DNA of 41,885 bases from Thamnocephalis sphaerospora (taxonomy: Eukaryota; Zoopagomycota; Zoopagomycetes; Zoopagales; Sigmoideomycetaceae). The stretch is from positions 1 to 41,885 of the forward strand of contig KZ992491.1 of assembly GCA_003614735.1 (NCBI GenBank), read 5' to 3'. Each line of letters starts with the position of its first letter. The first letter of the stretch is position 1. The notes under the pieces are model-generated. The model was not told the DNA's origin, did no database searches, and was given only the letters and a program-made list of their open reading frames with translations. Shown here in pieces: positions 30,901 through 41,422 of this stretch. A program made the position numbers and the translations under genes.

Positions 30901-33410
30901 ACCACAATAGCGTCCATATTCTTCCCCAGCGCTACTGATACTGCCGTCTCGTACTGTCGTTGGCTGGGTCGGCACAAATCTACCACGCGACCATAGACGC
31001 CTATTATGCATCGTTAGTCATAGTGAATATGCAAAACACAGGCGATATACCACATAGCATGCCAGCATACCTGGAAAGAGCCGTCGCATGTCACGCAGGC
31101 AGTTGTCCATGCGCTTTTCTCGCTCTGACAAACGCTTGGCAGCCGAAGCTTGCATCAGACGATTGAGCGTCTCATTTAGCTTTTCGTTGACCTCAATCTC
31201 TCGCTGGCTACAGATAGAGGTAGTGCAAAAGACCCTTGTAAGCCCATGTGCTGGACTCGAGCAGTGCATCGCCTATAGCCTACATGATCCCGTTGCGCTC
31301 CTCTGCTGCTGCCGCTAGCTTCTCCTTGGCCCTATCGAGGTCGCCCATCAAATGTATTGTTTGTGCGTTTAGCTGTTGCGCATGCTCATCTGTTAGCGCG
31401 GCTCAACGATTCACTTGCAGCGCACTAGCTAAATACCGAGTCACGTTGGCCCGTGAGCGCTGCTTCTTCATCGGCTAGCTTGATCAGTTGCTGCTCTACC
31501 TCGGAGAGTTTGCTTGCAATATGCTTCTCTGCCTCCGCCTCTGTGACACGCTGGCGCTCCAGAGCACCAATCTCCTGCCGCTCGCTTGCCGTCTGTAGTT
31601 CACACTCATCTTTGCTATGTGCGCAACACCGTGTCAACAATATGACGACCAGCACTGGTTGCATTTGGCGCCATCGCTAGCTTACATGCGCCGGTATTCT
31701 CGCAGTTGCTGTTCATCCAAAACCGGTCCACTTTTGCTTGCCTGGTTGCGTATTTCAGCTACACAACATGTGAGAGCTTGCTCACCTAAGGCGCACTATT
31801 ATGTGTACACACCCTCAAATGCCTCTGATGCCTTGTTGACGCCATCAAGATCCAAGACAAGAGCATTAACCGCCCGTTGCTACGCACGATAACCGGTGGG
31901 TTAGCGTTGTACATCTGTGCGCGCGCATGCTGCGCAGTATACAACCCACCTGCACATCACGATCGCGTGCAATCCGATCCGCGACATCCTTGAGCTGGCC
32001 GGTTTTACGCTCCAAATGACGAACCATCTCTTCAACTTTAAGCAGCGCTGGTTTCTGGCGTTTGTAACCACGTTAGCTCAAAGTTTACGGTAGCTTACAA
32101 TACATGCATGACACTGTTAGACTTACGCTGCCATCGGCGCCCTTCCTTAGTCGTCGTAGACGCTGTTCCATACGCAGCACTTCACGTTGAGCCTGAGCCT
32201 GGGCTCGACGAACATCTGCATAGACTCCGTCTGCGGCGCTCTACATGTCACCCAGCCCTATCCGTATCAGTTTCGTCCTATATGCTAATACGCATTCACC
32301 GGCCGTACTTTTTCCTCTCTCCGAGCGCCAAGCGTTGCTGAAAGTTCATCCAGTTGGTGCTCCGCATCGACGAAGCGACGTTCAACATGATACAGTTTCC
32401 AAAGAGCACGAAGCACCAAAGTCTCCTCCTGCAAGAATGATCATCATTGTGATTAGCACTGGTGTTTTCTAGATGGGTTTCTAAAGTTGCGTATGTGCTT
32501 TTGCCCACCTTTTGACGCTCTAAACGCTCATATCGTTTTGCCTCAGCACGCTGCTCCCGAAACTGCTTCATCTCAGCAGCAATGCCGCGACGCTTATTAA
32601 AGCTGAACGCCGAGTTTTCAGAAGCACGTTCCTGCTGCTGTTTTAGCTCTTCATACTCTGCGCAAAGTTCTCCAGAACTGTGTGCATCGCAAATAGCAAC
32701 ACATTTAGTGACCTCGTGGAAGCACGGTCATTGGTCGTTGCTTACCCGCTAATTTGCTCAATTAGCTTGGCAAGGTCTTTCGGCGACTGCGACGCAATCG
32801 ATTCGACGTCGCCCTAGACCATATGCAATATACATCAGTTTCGGTGCTGTTTGACTGCTTGCATTGTTTTCGCGGTGCCTCACCTGAAAAACAAGAAAGT
32901 TCCGTGCCTTGACCAGCACATTGCGCTCCTCGAGGAACTTGGCGTACTGAGCATAGGTTTTATGCACCTCGTCAATTTGATATTCGCTCACACCAGCGCT
33001 AGTGACGCTGTTTGATGTGGCATGTTAGGCGGTTTGCGTTACGCCATACGCCCAAACCAGTATCAGTCGTACCTGCGCGTCAACCTAACCTCGCGACCAT
33101 CGTCGTCAGCGTAGACGGCTGTAACACTGGCGCATGCTGTAGGCTTTGTAGCGTTCGCCTGTCCACGACCACGTTTGGCGCCGTTCTGGACCGTCTCTGC
33201 CGTAGCACCGCGGTAGATAAGCTCGTGGAGCTGTGTCGAGCGCAGCTGCGCCGACTTGACGCCCAGTACAAAGCTAATGGCGTCCATGAGGTTGGACTTT
33301 CCCGCGCCATTGGGACCAATAACCGAGGTAAATGTATCAAACGGCCCAATGACCTGCCGGCCACGGTACGACTTGAAGTCTTCCACTTCGAGGCAAACAA
33401 GACGGCCCAT
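27983..33410 (-). CDS. SMC1: cohesin subunit SMC1
   Basis: Twenty-six exons give 1262 residues (human SMC1A 1233). Exons: 33073-33410, 32884-32998, 32746-32813, 32509-32677, 32300-32428, 32127-32240, 31950-32054, 31813-31879, 31686-31758, 31437-31614, 31284-31384, 31071-31207, 30867-31000, 30675-30799, 30480-30592, 30306-30434, 30109-30248, 29749-30047, 29399-29684, 29218-29340, 28914-29158, 28734-28841, 28539-28665, 28354-28478, 28074-28293, 27983-28003. Seen: [20 protein letters not shown], Walker A GPNGAGKS (32-39), [15 protein letters not shown], hinge ([16 protein letters not shown] to [13 protein letters not shown]), ABC signature [10 protein letters not shown], and Walker [14 protein letters not shown]. 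It is SMC1, not SMC3, by the N-terminus and the C-terminal [19 protein letters not shown]. Known role: sister-chromatid cohesion ATPase. It has one AT-AC U12-type and two GC-AG introns. The splice between exons 10 and 11 is the least certain. Confidence 0.97.
28479..28538 (-). other. GC-AG intron in SMC1 (between exons 23 and 24)
   Basis: The donor is ACCGAG|GCAAGTAC and the acceptor GCGTACAG|GAGCC. The splice gives [14 protein letters not shown], aligning residue for residue with human ENPEEPYLDGINYN. The nearby GTGAGC donor breaks the frame. Confidence 0.88.
29685..29748 (-). other. GC-AG intron in SMC1 (between exons 18 and 19)
   Basis: The donor is AACCT|GCAAGTAC and the acceptor GCATCTAG|ACTCG. 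The spliced [14 protein letters not shown] has the same spacing as human TRLGIQLDFEKNQL. GT donors in this stretch are all in a phase that runs into a stop or deletes conserved residues. Confidence 0.8.
30593..30674 (-). other. U12-type AT-AC intron in SMC1 (between exons 14 and 15)
   Basis: On the minus strand the intron starts ATATCCTTGAAG (U12 AT-AC consensus ATATCCTTT) and contains AACCTTAACCC (U12 branch consensus TTCCTTRAC). It most likely ends GACAGTAC at 30593, 21 nt past the branch motif. The splice gives [19 protein letters not shown], matching the SMC1 hinge in length. An alternative AG end four bases earlier is also in phase but inserts an extra residue. No GT or GC donor can keep the conserved hinge residues. 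Confidence 0.85.
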
Positions 33411-33632
33411 GTGTGCGTTTGGAGCGTGCTTTGCGTTGCGTAGCGGCGACTGCTGAAGAAGCGGCAGCAGTGGTGGTGTAGCGGAAAGAGCACGCGCAAC
33501 CGTCAGCGCGTTGTTGCGATTTCCGGCGCTAAAGACGCGTGACTAGAGCGCGTTGCTAGTTTCTTTATTCGCGATAACTGCCTCGAAAACCAGCCACACA
33601 CGCCAGTATTTTCCTTCTTTTAATGCTCGACC
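33411..33632. promoter_or_regulatory. divergent promoter region SMC1 / RRG9
   Basis: 222 bases between two outward-facing ATGs. It must contain both promoters. A CTTTATTCGCGATAAC segment near 33562 is the most A+T-rich part. No canonical element can be assigned. Confidence 0.5.
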
Positions 33633-34891
33633 ATGTTGGCCATACGTGCGAGATTGAGGACGGCTGCCGCCGGTCGAAATGGCCCTCTGCTGTCCAGTGG
33701 TCACGCTGCTGTGTGGTCTGCTAGACGCACGCTGAGTGGTAGTGCATCAGCCGCTAAGGATCTGCTTCACGAGAGTGCCGCCGCAGACACAAAGAATGAA
33801 CCAGAGCAGCGGAAGAAACTTTCGCCGGAGGAGCGCACGCGCTTGGAGAGCCTGAGCGGTTGGCGCAAGCGAGTGGAGGAGCAGAAGCGGGTGCTTACCG
33901 GGCCATGGCGCCCTGAAAAGCGCGTGGGACGCGAGACGATGGAACAGATACGCATGCTGAACCGTGAGGTAGGTACATATGTCATAGCACCCGGCAGACA
34001 TGCGGGTTAGCGCTACCGCTCGTAGCTCACGCGGTCGATGCACCAGTTTCCCGATGAATACGACGTGCTGAAGCTTTCAAAACAGTTCAAGATTTCCTTT
34101 GAAGCTGTGCGACGCATCTTGCACTCCAAATATCAACCGCCGCAGGAGGTGGCAGAGCGCCAAGAGCGTCGGCGTACAGAACAGCGGCGTGATTACGTTG
34201 ACAGTCTCAAACGCCAGCCGGTAGAGCAGACAGAGCGCGCAGATGGTCGCCCTAGTACTTGGAAAAAGCCTTGGGAACGGCGAGATGACAATGGTCGTCG
34301 TCGCTTTGATGGCGAACAAGCACGCTGGTCGCCACACGAGCGCTTTCCAAGGTAAGTACAGCGTGTAGATTGCCTGCTCTAACAAGCATTGTCTAATCTA
34401 TCTAGCTGCGTGGGAACAGGCGCAGGCCCAACGATACCGAGGCAAAGTCGTCCAATGCCGCAAAGAAGCCACCTCCAAAGGCAAAGGGACTAGAAGAGTA
34501 TGCCGAATTCTACGCAAACGAGCATCCAATTTTGAGTCAGCTTTATGGGCCGTATACGCTGTTTGAGCAGTGGCAGATGCACGATATGTATGAGAACGAG
34601 CCAAACTGGAAGAGAAAAGTACGCATCCGGCGAGCGCGAAGGATCCTGCAAAGTGCGGGCCTTGATGAGGACGCCATAAAGCAAGTCTGGGAACGATGGG
34701 TTCAATGGAAGCGGGAGCATGGGACGGGCACAGCAAAACTAAAGGATAGTCGACAGGACAATGCATCAGACGACAAGCAGGAGGTCAGTCGTCAACAGAA
34801 AGACGGCGATGCGCCGCTGGAGTTGCCGGACCGGCGAGTGCCGCCAAAACGCGTGGAATTGCCACGCATGTCGGACGAAGATGACTGGTAG
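33633..34891 (+). CDS. RRG9: mitochondrial Rrg9/neugrin-family protein
   Basis: Three exons (33633-33968, 34047-34351, 34420-34891) give 370 residues. The first ~45 residues are Arg/Ala/Ser-rich and lack acidic residues (LAIRARLRTAAAGRNG), a mitochondrial targeting sequence. The family core follows: SGWRKRVEEQKRVLTGPWRP, RETMEQIRMLNRE, then across intron 1 FPDEYDVLKLSKQFKISFEA and VRRILHSKYQPP, which align with neugrin (QYPEKFTTPVLAEQFKVSPE, RRILKSKW). Known role: yeast Rrg9 is needed for respiratory growth and mtDNA maintenance; human neugrin works in mitochondrial rRNA/pseudouridylation. About 170 extra C-terminal residues include EEYAEFYANEHPILSQLYG and a helical WKRKVRIRRARRILQSAG section, absent from the short yeast protein as I remember it. 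Confidence 0.87.
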
Positions 34892-35824
34892 TGGTGTTTT
34901 AGTAAACAGGCCGCAAATGCCTATCTAGCTCCTTCAGGCCTCGTGATCGCAATGCGTGCACATTGAAGCGTGGGCAGTGTGGTAGGAGCAAGCCAACGAA
35001 GATGCGCACGAGGCTTTTCCTGATGATCCAAGCGTCGTCTTGCGACAGGGACGCTGCCGCTGTGTGGTGTCTTCTGCTGTGCACGGCGACAAGCACGCGT
35101 CGTCGGTATGCATGCGGTCGTGATTCACCGTGCATGTGGGCGGCTCGCGCTCGCACCAACCCTCTAGCATCAACGCCTGCTCTTGGCGTAGGCGGTGTTG
35201 CACGTGACTTGGATGCGACGCACGGCGGTTGGGCTCCAGGTTCAGCGCAACGCCACCGCTCGACAGACCGCTGTCCACATCGCAACGCCACAGTGTGCCG
35301 CAACATGGCACACGACAGAGGTAGGCAAGCCACTTGGTGAGGCCCATCGTGGTGGAACGCGTGTCAAGGGACAGGTAGAACGCGAGAAGCAGGCCAAGGC
35401 CGACGATGTGCAAGTGACCAGCGGGGCCAATGTGGTGGGACCGCTTGATGTGGTACTCCCTTGAAGCCCGCTATTTATGACGCCACCAGTACGCCTCGTC
35501 TGACAGTTCTCAGTGGCACGGCCGTTAGGCGAAATGCATTAAACGCAGTCGCGCCTTGAAGGAGGGTGAGGGTGATGCATCAAACGGCCAGCCTGCCTAT
35601 AAACACCGCCTTCTGCGTTGACGCCCTTCTTCTCGACAGCAGCACCTTTGCCATCGTCACTGGCCTCTTCTCGCGTGCACGCTCGCTGCCTTTCTCATTT
35701 CCATTCTGGCCCATTCCATTCCACCGGCGCACCGTTGAAGTCGACAATTGCACCCTTGTCTTCACGCAGCACTTGGCGACTTTTTGCTTGCACGCACGCC
35801 ACAGCACCTAACAGACGAACCGCC
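34892..35824. other. intergenic, no firm gene
   Basis: About 930 bases. On the minus strand all three frames are open near 35330-35470. One reads IKRSHHIGPAGHLHIVGLGL followed by LLAFYLSL, which could be a small single-pass membrane protein, but no start codon precedes it in frame. The minus-strand TCATAAATAG near 35470 could be a TATA element for it. I leave it unannotated as a gene. Confidence 0.35.
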
Positions 35825-37963
35825 ATGGCAGAAGTAGGCCGAACGTCGCGCACAGCGAAAATCCTCCGCTTCTTCTCCCCATTAAGCAATGGCGCCAAAG
35901 ACAACCGCCGTCACAATGATGACAGCTCACAATGCGCACGTTCTCGTGACCGCCGCGGCGCGCAGTTGAAGCGATCTCCGTCCATGTTCTATCAGTTGAT
36001 GGCCAGTTCGCCAGATCTCTCGCATCCTTCTCATTCGTCACGCTTGTCAGCCTGTGTGCCACCGGCTCCTCGCGTCAAAGAACAAACACATTCGTATGAC
36101 GACCTGCTGGGCGCCTATGCCTTGACAAAGCGATGTGTATCCACACCTACACTGTGTTTCCCAGCCGGTAATTCGACGCTACACAACTCAAGCTCGTATG
36201 ACACGGCAGTATCCACCCATAACGTCCACTCGACAAAACGGCTTTACTCGCAATTACAGCAGCGGTCGGCTGTGGCACTGACGGCAACAGCCGGAGATGG
36301 CGTTACAGATATGTCATGTTTGCACCACCGCTCACGAAACGCCAGCCATGTGACATGGCGTGCGTTTCATCGGGCGGGCGGCGAAGAACATGGGGCGTCA
36401 AACAACGGTCTGGACTTGGAAGACTGGCGTGCCGCACCGTGGAATTTCCACGATGACGAACACATTGAGCGGGCGCCCCGACCGACAACGGAGGTGACAA
36501 CGTCTAGAGTAGCTGCCGTGCATGCGCTAAAGCCGACCGCCACAAGCAGGGCCCAGGTGCTACCGCTGGAACTCATTGTGGCCATCCTATCGCATCTGGA
36601 CCGGCCAAAGGACATGCGGCGGGCCCAGCAAACGTGTCGGCAATGGCGCGGTGCCGGCGTCATTGCGCTGGCTGACCTGTGGCGACATCGGCCATACGCA
36701 GGCATGTCGATCTTGAGTGCGCTACGGCAAGTACACGGTGCACGGGTGCTTTTCTGCGCGTGCTAACCAAGCAGGCACCGGTAGACTTTGCCTAAATGGT
36801 ATGGCGAGGCCACCTGTGCACGACGCGTCGTTTCGACGGATGATTGGCCAGCTAGGCCGCGACTATGTGTTATGTAATCCCGACGTGGTAACAGGCAAGT
36901 GCACGATCCCACTGCCCACCGTTCCCAGGCCGTCGTCCTCTGACACGGCCGCACGGCTGCAGCATTCTACCCTGCAGACCCGCTAGACTTTATTCGGCCG
37001 CTGCTTTGGACGTTTCTTTTTATCGATCGGGAACACCACGGGCGTCAGGCGCACGTTCAATCGATGCTCCCTGCGGTACCCCGGACGTCTTCTGTGACGG
37101 TTACCACAACGGAGAACCAAGGCCGCCAGGTGCGTCGGGGTCTGTGGAGCCGTGCCGCGTCTCTCTAATCTCCCACGGCGCGTCAACAGCCGGTGCTACT
37201 GCCCAGCCTGTTCTCACAGCAAGCCTGTGCCAGCGGCGGCAGCGGCAGCGGACACCCGCTGGATCGTCGTAGTTTTGTACGCATGGTGCGCAAAAAGTAT
37301 CCGTGTGGCCGCAGCATTGACAAGACTACGCTCAAGGTGGGCATATGACTGTAGGCCGTAGTGGGCGTGCAAACGACTGACCATTCATCTTGCTTGCAGC
37401 GTGTGTACGAGGACGTTCGCCGCCAGCCGCTGTTTGCGACAAGTCCGCCTTGCGCTGAGGTGGACCGGCCGCAAGCGGACGAGGGCGCCGCACAGAGCCC
37501 ACCATTGCCAAGCACGCCTACAACCTCTCACAACTCCGACAGCGACAGCGCGTTTGCGGAACATCATTCGCCGCCCGCCGCCACCGCAGGGCGAGGTACG
37601 TGCGCGCCTCTGATCGCTCACCGGCGCAACTCGGCCCGCCGTGTGCAGCGCTGGCCGTCGGCATCACGGCGCGTCTCGGTGCGCTCACGTGGCATCAAAG
37701 CAGTGGCTACAGCCGCCGTTGCCACCGCAGCCACAGCCGACTTGCTTGGCATCACCAAAAAGACCAGCTTGCACGCGCGCCAGCCATCGCGGCGGCGGTA
37801 CGCGTACTGCGCTCCCGCCGTCCGTGACGAAGGCGACATTTCCGTTTCAACCTACATTAGGCCACGTGCGTATGCATTTGCCACCGACTCGGACGGTAGT
37901 TTGCGCGCGCCTGTAGTGGAGCAGTCTGCCACCGGGCACTCGCCAGCGGGTGGGACAATGTAG
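35825..37963 (+). CDS. F-box protein with long disordered N-terminus and uncharacterised C-terminal domain
   Basis: Five exons (35825-36726, 36785-36894, 36963-37129, 37190-37336, 37400-37963) give 629 residues. ATG 35825 follows CCGCC and is preferred over in-frame upstream starts. Residues 1-245 are polar and Ser-rich. Residues ~250-295 form the F-box: VLPLELIVAILSHLDRPKDM, RRAQQTCRQWRG, DLWRHRPYAG, so an SCF ubiquitin-ligase adaptor role is likely. After two GC-AG introns comes a compact domain with DYVLCNPDVVTAFYPADPLD and FIRPLLWTFLFIDREHHG. DRRSFVRMVRKKYPCG and IDKTTLKRVYEDVRRQP vaguely recall the end of a Sec7 domain (as in the F-box/Sec7 protein FBXO8), but the match is too weak to claim. 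The tail is Arg/Ala/Ser-rich. A further intron near 37595-37647 is possible and would change the C-terminus. Confidence 0.75.
36727..36784 (+). other. GC-AG intron in the F-box gene (intron 1)
   Basis: Starts GCAAGTACACGG, has the branch-like GTGCTAACC, and ends ACCGGTAG. The overlapping GT donor (GTACAC, two bases later) is in the wrong phase for the downstream frame. Confidence 0.65.
36895..36962 (+). other. GC-AG intron in the F-box gene (intron 2)
   Basis: Starts GCAAGTGCACG after ACAG, contains CTCTGACAC, and ends CGGCTGCAG. It joins DVVT to AFYPADPLDF in phase 1, turning two broken frames into one continuous hydrophobic domain. Confidence 0.75.
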
Positions 37964-38773
37964 GCGCGTGTATCCCCAAATTGTGCGCTGCCTTGGACGG
38001 CCGACGCGAACTCTGGCGTCGACAATGGCAGGCGAGGCATTTCGGTGACCGTCGCTAGGCGCAACGTCTAGGTAGGACTGCCTAGCCATCAGGATGCGCG
38101 CTCAACCTGCTGCCGCATGTCACTGTATATATACCTGGAATGACGGTGCGAGTGCTGACCGCCATGGTGACAGCATGGGCCGTGCGTACCGGCAACGTAC
38201 CATCCGTCTTTGGACAGCGTACTTGTTCGGTTGTCGCTTCTCTGGTCAGACCGTACCAGGTGTACCCTATCGCTAGCTACCTGTTACTATACGAGTAAAT
38301 TCATATCTAGCTAATTTTTCGTTGGACGCCTGTGCGTGGTCATGCAAGCCGAGATGTCTTGGCGAATGTCTATTTTTTGATCATCCATCTGCAGTGGCTG
38401 CTACAGCTGTTGCTACACTTTGTTCAGCCTCCGCCTCGCTCCGCCGTCGCCTTTCCCTTATTTCTCGTCAACGGTCGCCGCTGCCTCTGCTTGGTGCTCC
38501 GCGCGCCTTCTTCTTCTTCTTCTCTGAGGTCTATCTGCTGGCTGGCGACGGACGCGCTTGCCCGTACACCGCCGACACGCGCACGCGTGCATTCACGCTG
38601 CCTGTTGTCCGCCTGCCACCTTTCTGGTTTGCATCGCCACCGCCTAATTCATTCTGGGCGCAACCTGTGTCGTGCTAGCAATCACTGGCTAGCGTGCATG
38701 CGCCTCATTTTGGCCGTGCATCGCTCGTGTAGACACCGGCTGGCCGTAGACGCTGCTTGAACACGCGCCCACC
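37964..38773. other. intergenic, promoter region of the reductase gene
   Basis: 810 bases. TATATATACC occurs near 38125, and CTTCTTCTTCTTCTCTGA near 38508 is a pyrimidine-rich element about 250 bases before the next ATG. The open frames here show no recognisable domain. Confidence 0.4.
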
Positions 38774-39856
38774 ATGCCGGACACGTTTGAGGTTGCGATG
38801 GGAATGCTGTTTGTCACCACTGGCGCCATAGTAGGCTACTCTGAAGCAACCGGCCAGGTAAGCCGAAAACACGTGCTCTATATGCTGGCGCCTTGGGTGG
38901 CTCGGCCAACGTTACGCCGACAACGGCGCTATCGGACAAGCACGGCGGCGCAGATGTATCATCTTTTGCTCATGCTTCTTGCGCACAGTTCAACCTGCCC
39001 TTTAGCAAGTTTCAGGAAGCGGCGTTTGGCACGTGGATGACGAGCGCTGGGCCGTGCGATCCACGACGCGCCTTTCTTCTTATGTATGCGTCCGGGTTCA
39101 TTGTGTGTGTATGCTCCTTTTGGGAGTATGGCACCTGGCACTCGCCCTACCACGTTGTCGCCGGCGGCTTCCTCATCGGCCAGCAGATCAAGCGTATGGC
39201 GGAGGTACTTTGGGTGCACAAGTAGGTTGTCGCCGATGCGTGCGTATTGGCACGACGCAGCCGCAGCCGGCTAATGTGCCTACAGCAATTCTGGTCAGCT
39301 GACCAATGTGATGGCGGCCATACTCTGCCTCATCAACCTGGCAATTACCACCACCTGTGCCCATGCTATACTGCGCCGCGCGCCTAGCTCCGCAGAGGAT
39401 CGGTTCCGTGCGCTAGCTTGGCCGATTCCGCTGGTAATTCTGGCGTGGAGTGGTAATCTCTATCATCATTGGATTCTGGCGGGACTTCGACCGAGCACGC
39501 CCATTCGGCGCTACAATCCGGTCGAAGCGTATCGTATACCGCGCCGTGGCTGGTTCCTGCGCGCCGCCTGCCCGCACTATTACTTTGAGGCGCTGGCCTG
39601 GCTAGCGTTTGCACTCATCGTCAACAGAGCTTCCGTCTACGGTGTTGCCATTGCCGTGGCTCTGTTTCTCGCCGGCCGCAGCTATCGAACGCGGTAAGCC
39701 TATCGCATGCACTGTGCTCTGTATCGGCCCATGCACTAACGCAAGCACATGCGCATGGCACTGGATGACCTGGTGGCGACATATAGCGCATGGTACTATC
39801 GGAATATTGACGGGTTCACGCCTCACCTCAGCTGCATGCTGCCCTTTGCCTTTTAA
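38774..39856 (+). CDS. DFG10: polyprenol reductase-like protein (SRD5A3/Dfg10, steroid 5-alpha-reductase family)
   Basis: Four exons (38774-38857, 38941-39221, 39286-39693, 39787-39856) give 280 residues with several membrane segments. The C-terminal half carries the family signature: GNLYHHWILAGLR, then YRIPRRGWFLRAACPHYYFE (family pattern IPxGxxFxxVSCPHYxxE), LAWLAFALIV, and, completed by the last small exon, YRTRAWYYRNIDGF ending LPFAF, like the THxWYxxxF end of Dfg10. HVVAGGFLIGQQIKRMAEVL is the expected mid segment. Known role: NADPH-dependent reduction of polyprenol in dolichol synthesis at the ER, needed for N-glycosylation. The catalytic half is well supported. Exon 1 and the exon 2 acceptor (GGACAAG at 38940) are the weakest parts, and the N-terminus is a little short. 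Confidence 0.8.
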
Positions 39857-40146
39857 GCGGCGGCCGCTTCATCTGATCGTCGCCGCCGCCGCTGCTGCGC
39901 TGTGGTGACGGCAGCGGCGATAGCGTTATTATTGCTTGCATCCTCTGTGGTTCTTTATCTTCGTGTCTGTCTCCTCACGCATGGGCATCTCTTTGCTTGC
40001 TCATCACTTTACGCATACACACTACCGCACACGTGCATTATACATGAATACACCATTGCATGCACATTGTTGGATGGAGAGCATCATCATATTGTGCTGT
40101 CCATGAGGATGAGATACACAGAGGAGAGCGAACGGCGATGCTTGAC
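39857..40146. other. convergent 3' spacer
   Basis: 290 bases between facing stop codons. It contains GCCGCCGCCGCTGCTGCGC and a TTATTATT tract, and no gene-like frame. Confidence 0.45.
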
Positions 40147-41320
40147 CTAGATGGCAGTAGGCGAGCGCAGGCCATTCACGCTTGGCGATGCGTTGGCCGC
40201 GTTCGCGTCTACCGACATGTTTGTGTTGATGGCACCGCTGCCGCCCGACATGGCGCCGGTCATTGAGCCACGCAGGTAGTAGGTGCCTGCCGGCTGCAGC
40301 CGCCCCTTCTGCTCGCATACAAACAGCCACTCGGGCTTGACGACGGGAATGTTCCAGCGAGTGGCCGCTTCGTACGATGTGCCGCCCTGACGGCGTGCCA
40401 GCAGATGTGTCGTGTCAGCCGTGACGCTGTCGGACCAGCGCGCGCCAATACGGTCCAGGCACTCTTTGATGGCGTCTATGGCATCCTGCTGCTCCTGCTG
40501 CTCGCGTGCTGACAGGATGCTGCCCTCGGTCTGGCTGTCATGCACAGATGACGCGCCGTCGTTTGGCTCGCCCAGTCCAAAACGGCCAAAGGACACATGA
40601 ATGCCCGTGAGGTTGTCCAGCGTGTGCGTACGCGTTCTTAGCCGGTTCGACTCGAATGTGCCGGCGCTAGTGCGCATCCGCAGGAAAAACTCATACTCGC
40701 GATCCACCTCCAAACCAGTCACCTTGGCCCAGCGCGATTCCAGTGCGGGAAAGTTGAGATGGCAGCGCTCGCCGTCACGGTACACTTCTAGCGAGCGCAG
40801 ATCGGCCGCATGCAGCACCAACGGTGTCCAGGAGAGCGTGACAGAGGTCTGCGTGGTAGAGCGCACCTGAAGGTGGGGCGGCTCGGGCGGCGCAGTGCCA
40901 AACTCGCGTAGGACGCGCTCCTGCAGCTCAAAAAACTCGCGCCGCTCCGCCGACTCGGCCGATGGATCGCGGCGCACCGAAATGTTGACGACGGCGCCTG
41001 CCGCAACACCCGCCGGCAGTAGCAGCGACGGAAACTCGATCAGATGATTATCCTCTGTAAGCAGAATCGCCTGGTGGATGGCGGTCGTTAGCAAAATGCG
41101 CCAGCTCCAAGCAACGACGTTGCCGCCGCCGCGCAGCCCTTACCATGCCAGCGTCCACTTTGCCAACCGTGAATCGTGCGCTCGTCACGGGATAGGGTGA
41201 CGTTGGACTGAGCAGAGCGCCCTGACTTTTATGCTCGGCTGCAGTTGCAGCGCTGCGTGCATTAGCGGTATTCGAGGCAACAGCATCTGTCGGCGTTGGC
41301 GTCGGTGTAGCTTCTGTCAT
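40147..41320 (-). CDS. CHS5: exomer subunit Chs5 (FN3-BRCT, FBE domain)
   Basis: Two exons (41144-41320, 40147-41070) give 366 residues. After a Thr/Ala-rich leader comes TSARFTVGKVDAGM|AILLTEDNHLIEFPSLL (dimer-forming N-terminal strand and helix, matching yeast [20 protein letters not shown]). The FN3 domain follows (~residues 105-190: LQVRSTTQTSVTLSWTPL, REYEFFLRMRTSAGTF), then a BRCT domain (~195-325: LTGIHVSFGRFGLG, ECLDRIGARWSDSVTADTTH, WNIPVVKPEWLFVCEQKGRL). Known role: with ChAPs and Arf1, Chs5 forms exomer at the trans-Golgi, exporting chitin synthase III and other cargo. The protein ends ~40 residues after the BRCT domain, whereas yeast Chs5 has a long acidic/Lys-rich tail. The exomer-binding core is complete. 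An unusual acidic linker (EPNDGASSVHDSQTEGS) sits inside the BRCT region. Confidence 0.95.
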
Positions 41321-41422
41321 GGTGGCAAACGCGTTCTGGATACAAATGATGGCGCGTGGCGGCAGGTGTATGCGCTAGAGGAGTGCTTGAACCGCCGGAA
41401 CAGACTAGACAACGGCAGCAGA

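Noticed and set aside
27983-33410. Assignment as SMC3
   Set aside because: The start [20 protein letters not shown], the QGDVESIA segment and the C-terminal LVGIY region match SMC1. SMC3 begins with a different motif.
35195-35464. Plus-strand frame ending GANVVGPLDVVLP
   Set aside because: All frames on both strands are open over this stretch. Neither strand offers a start, splice partner or domain that decides between them.
36726-36766. Stop of the F-box frame at 36766 as the true gene end
   Set aside because: A GC-AG donor 40 bases earlier leads into two further exons that form a continuous, protein-like domain in matching phases.
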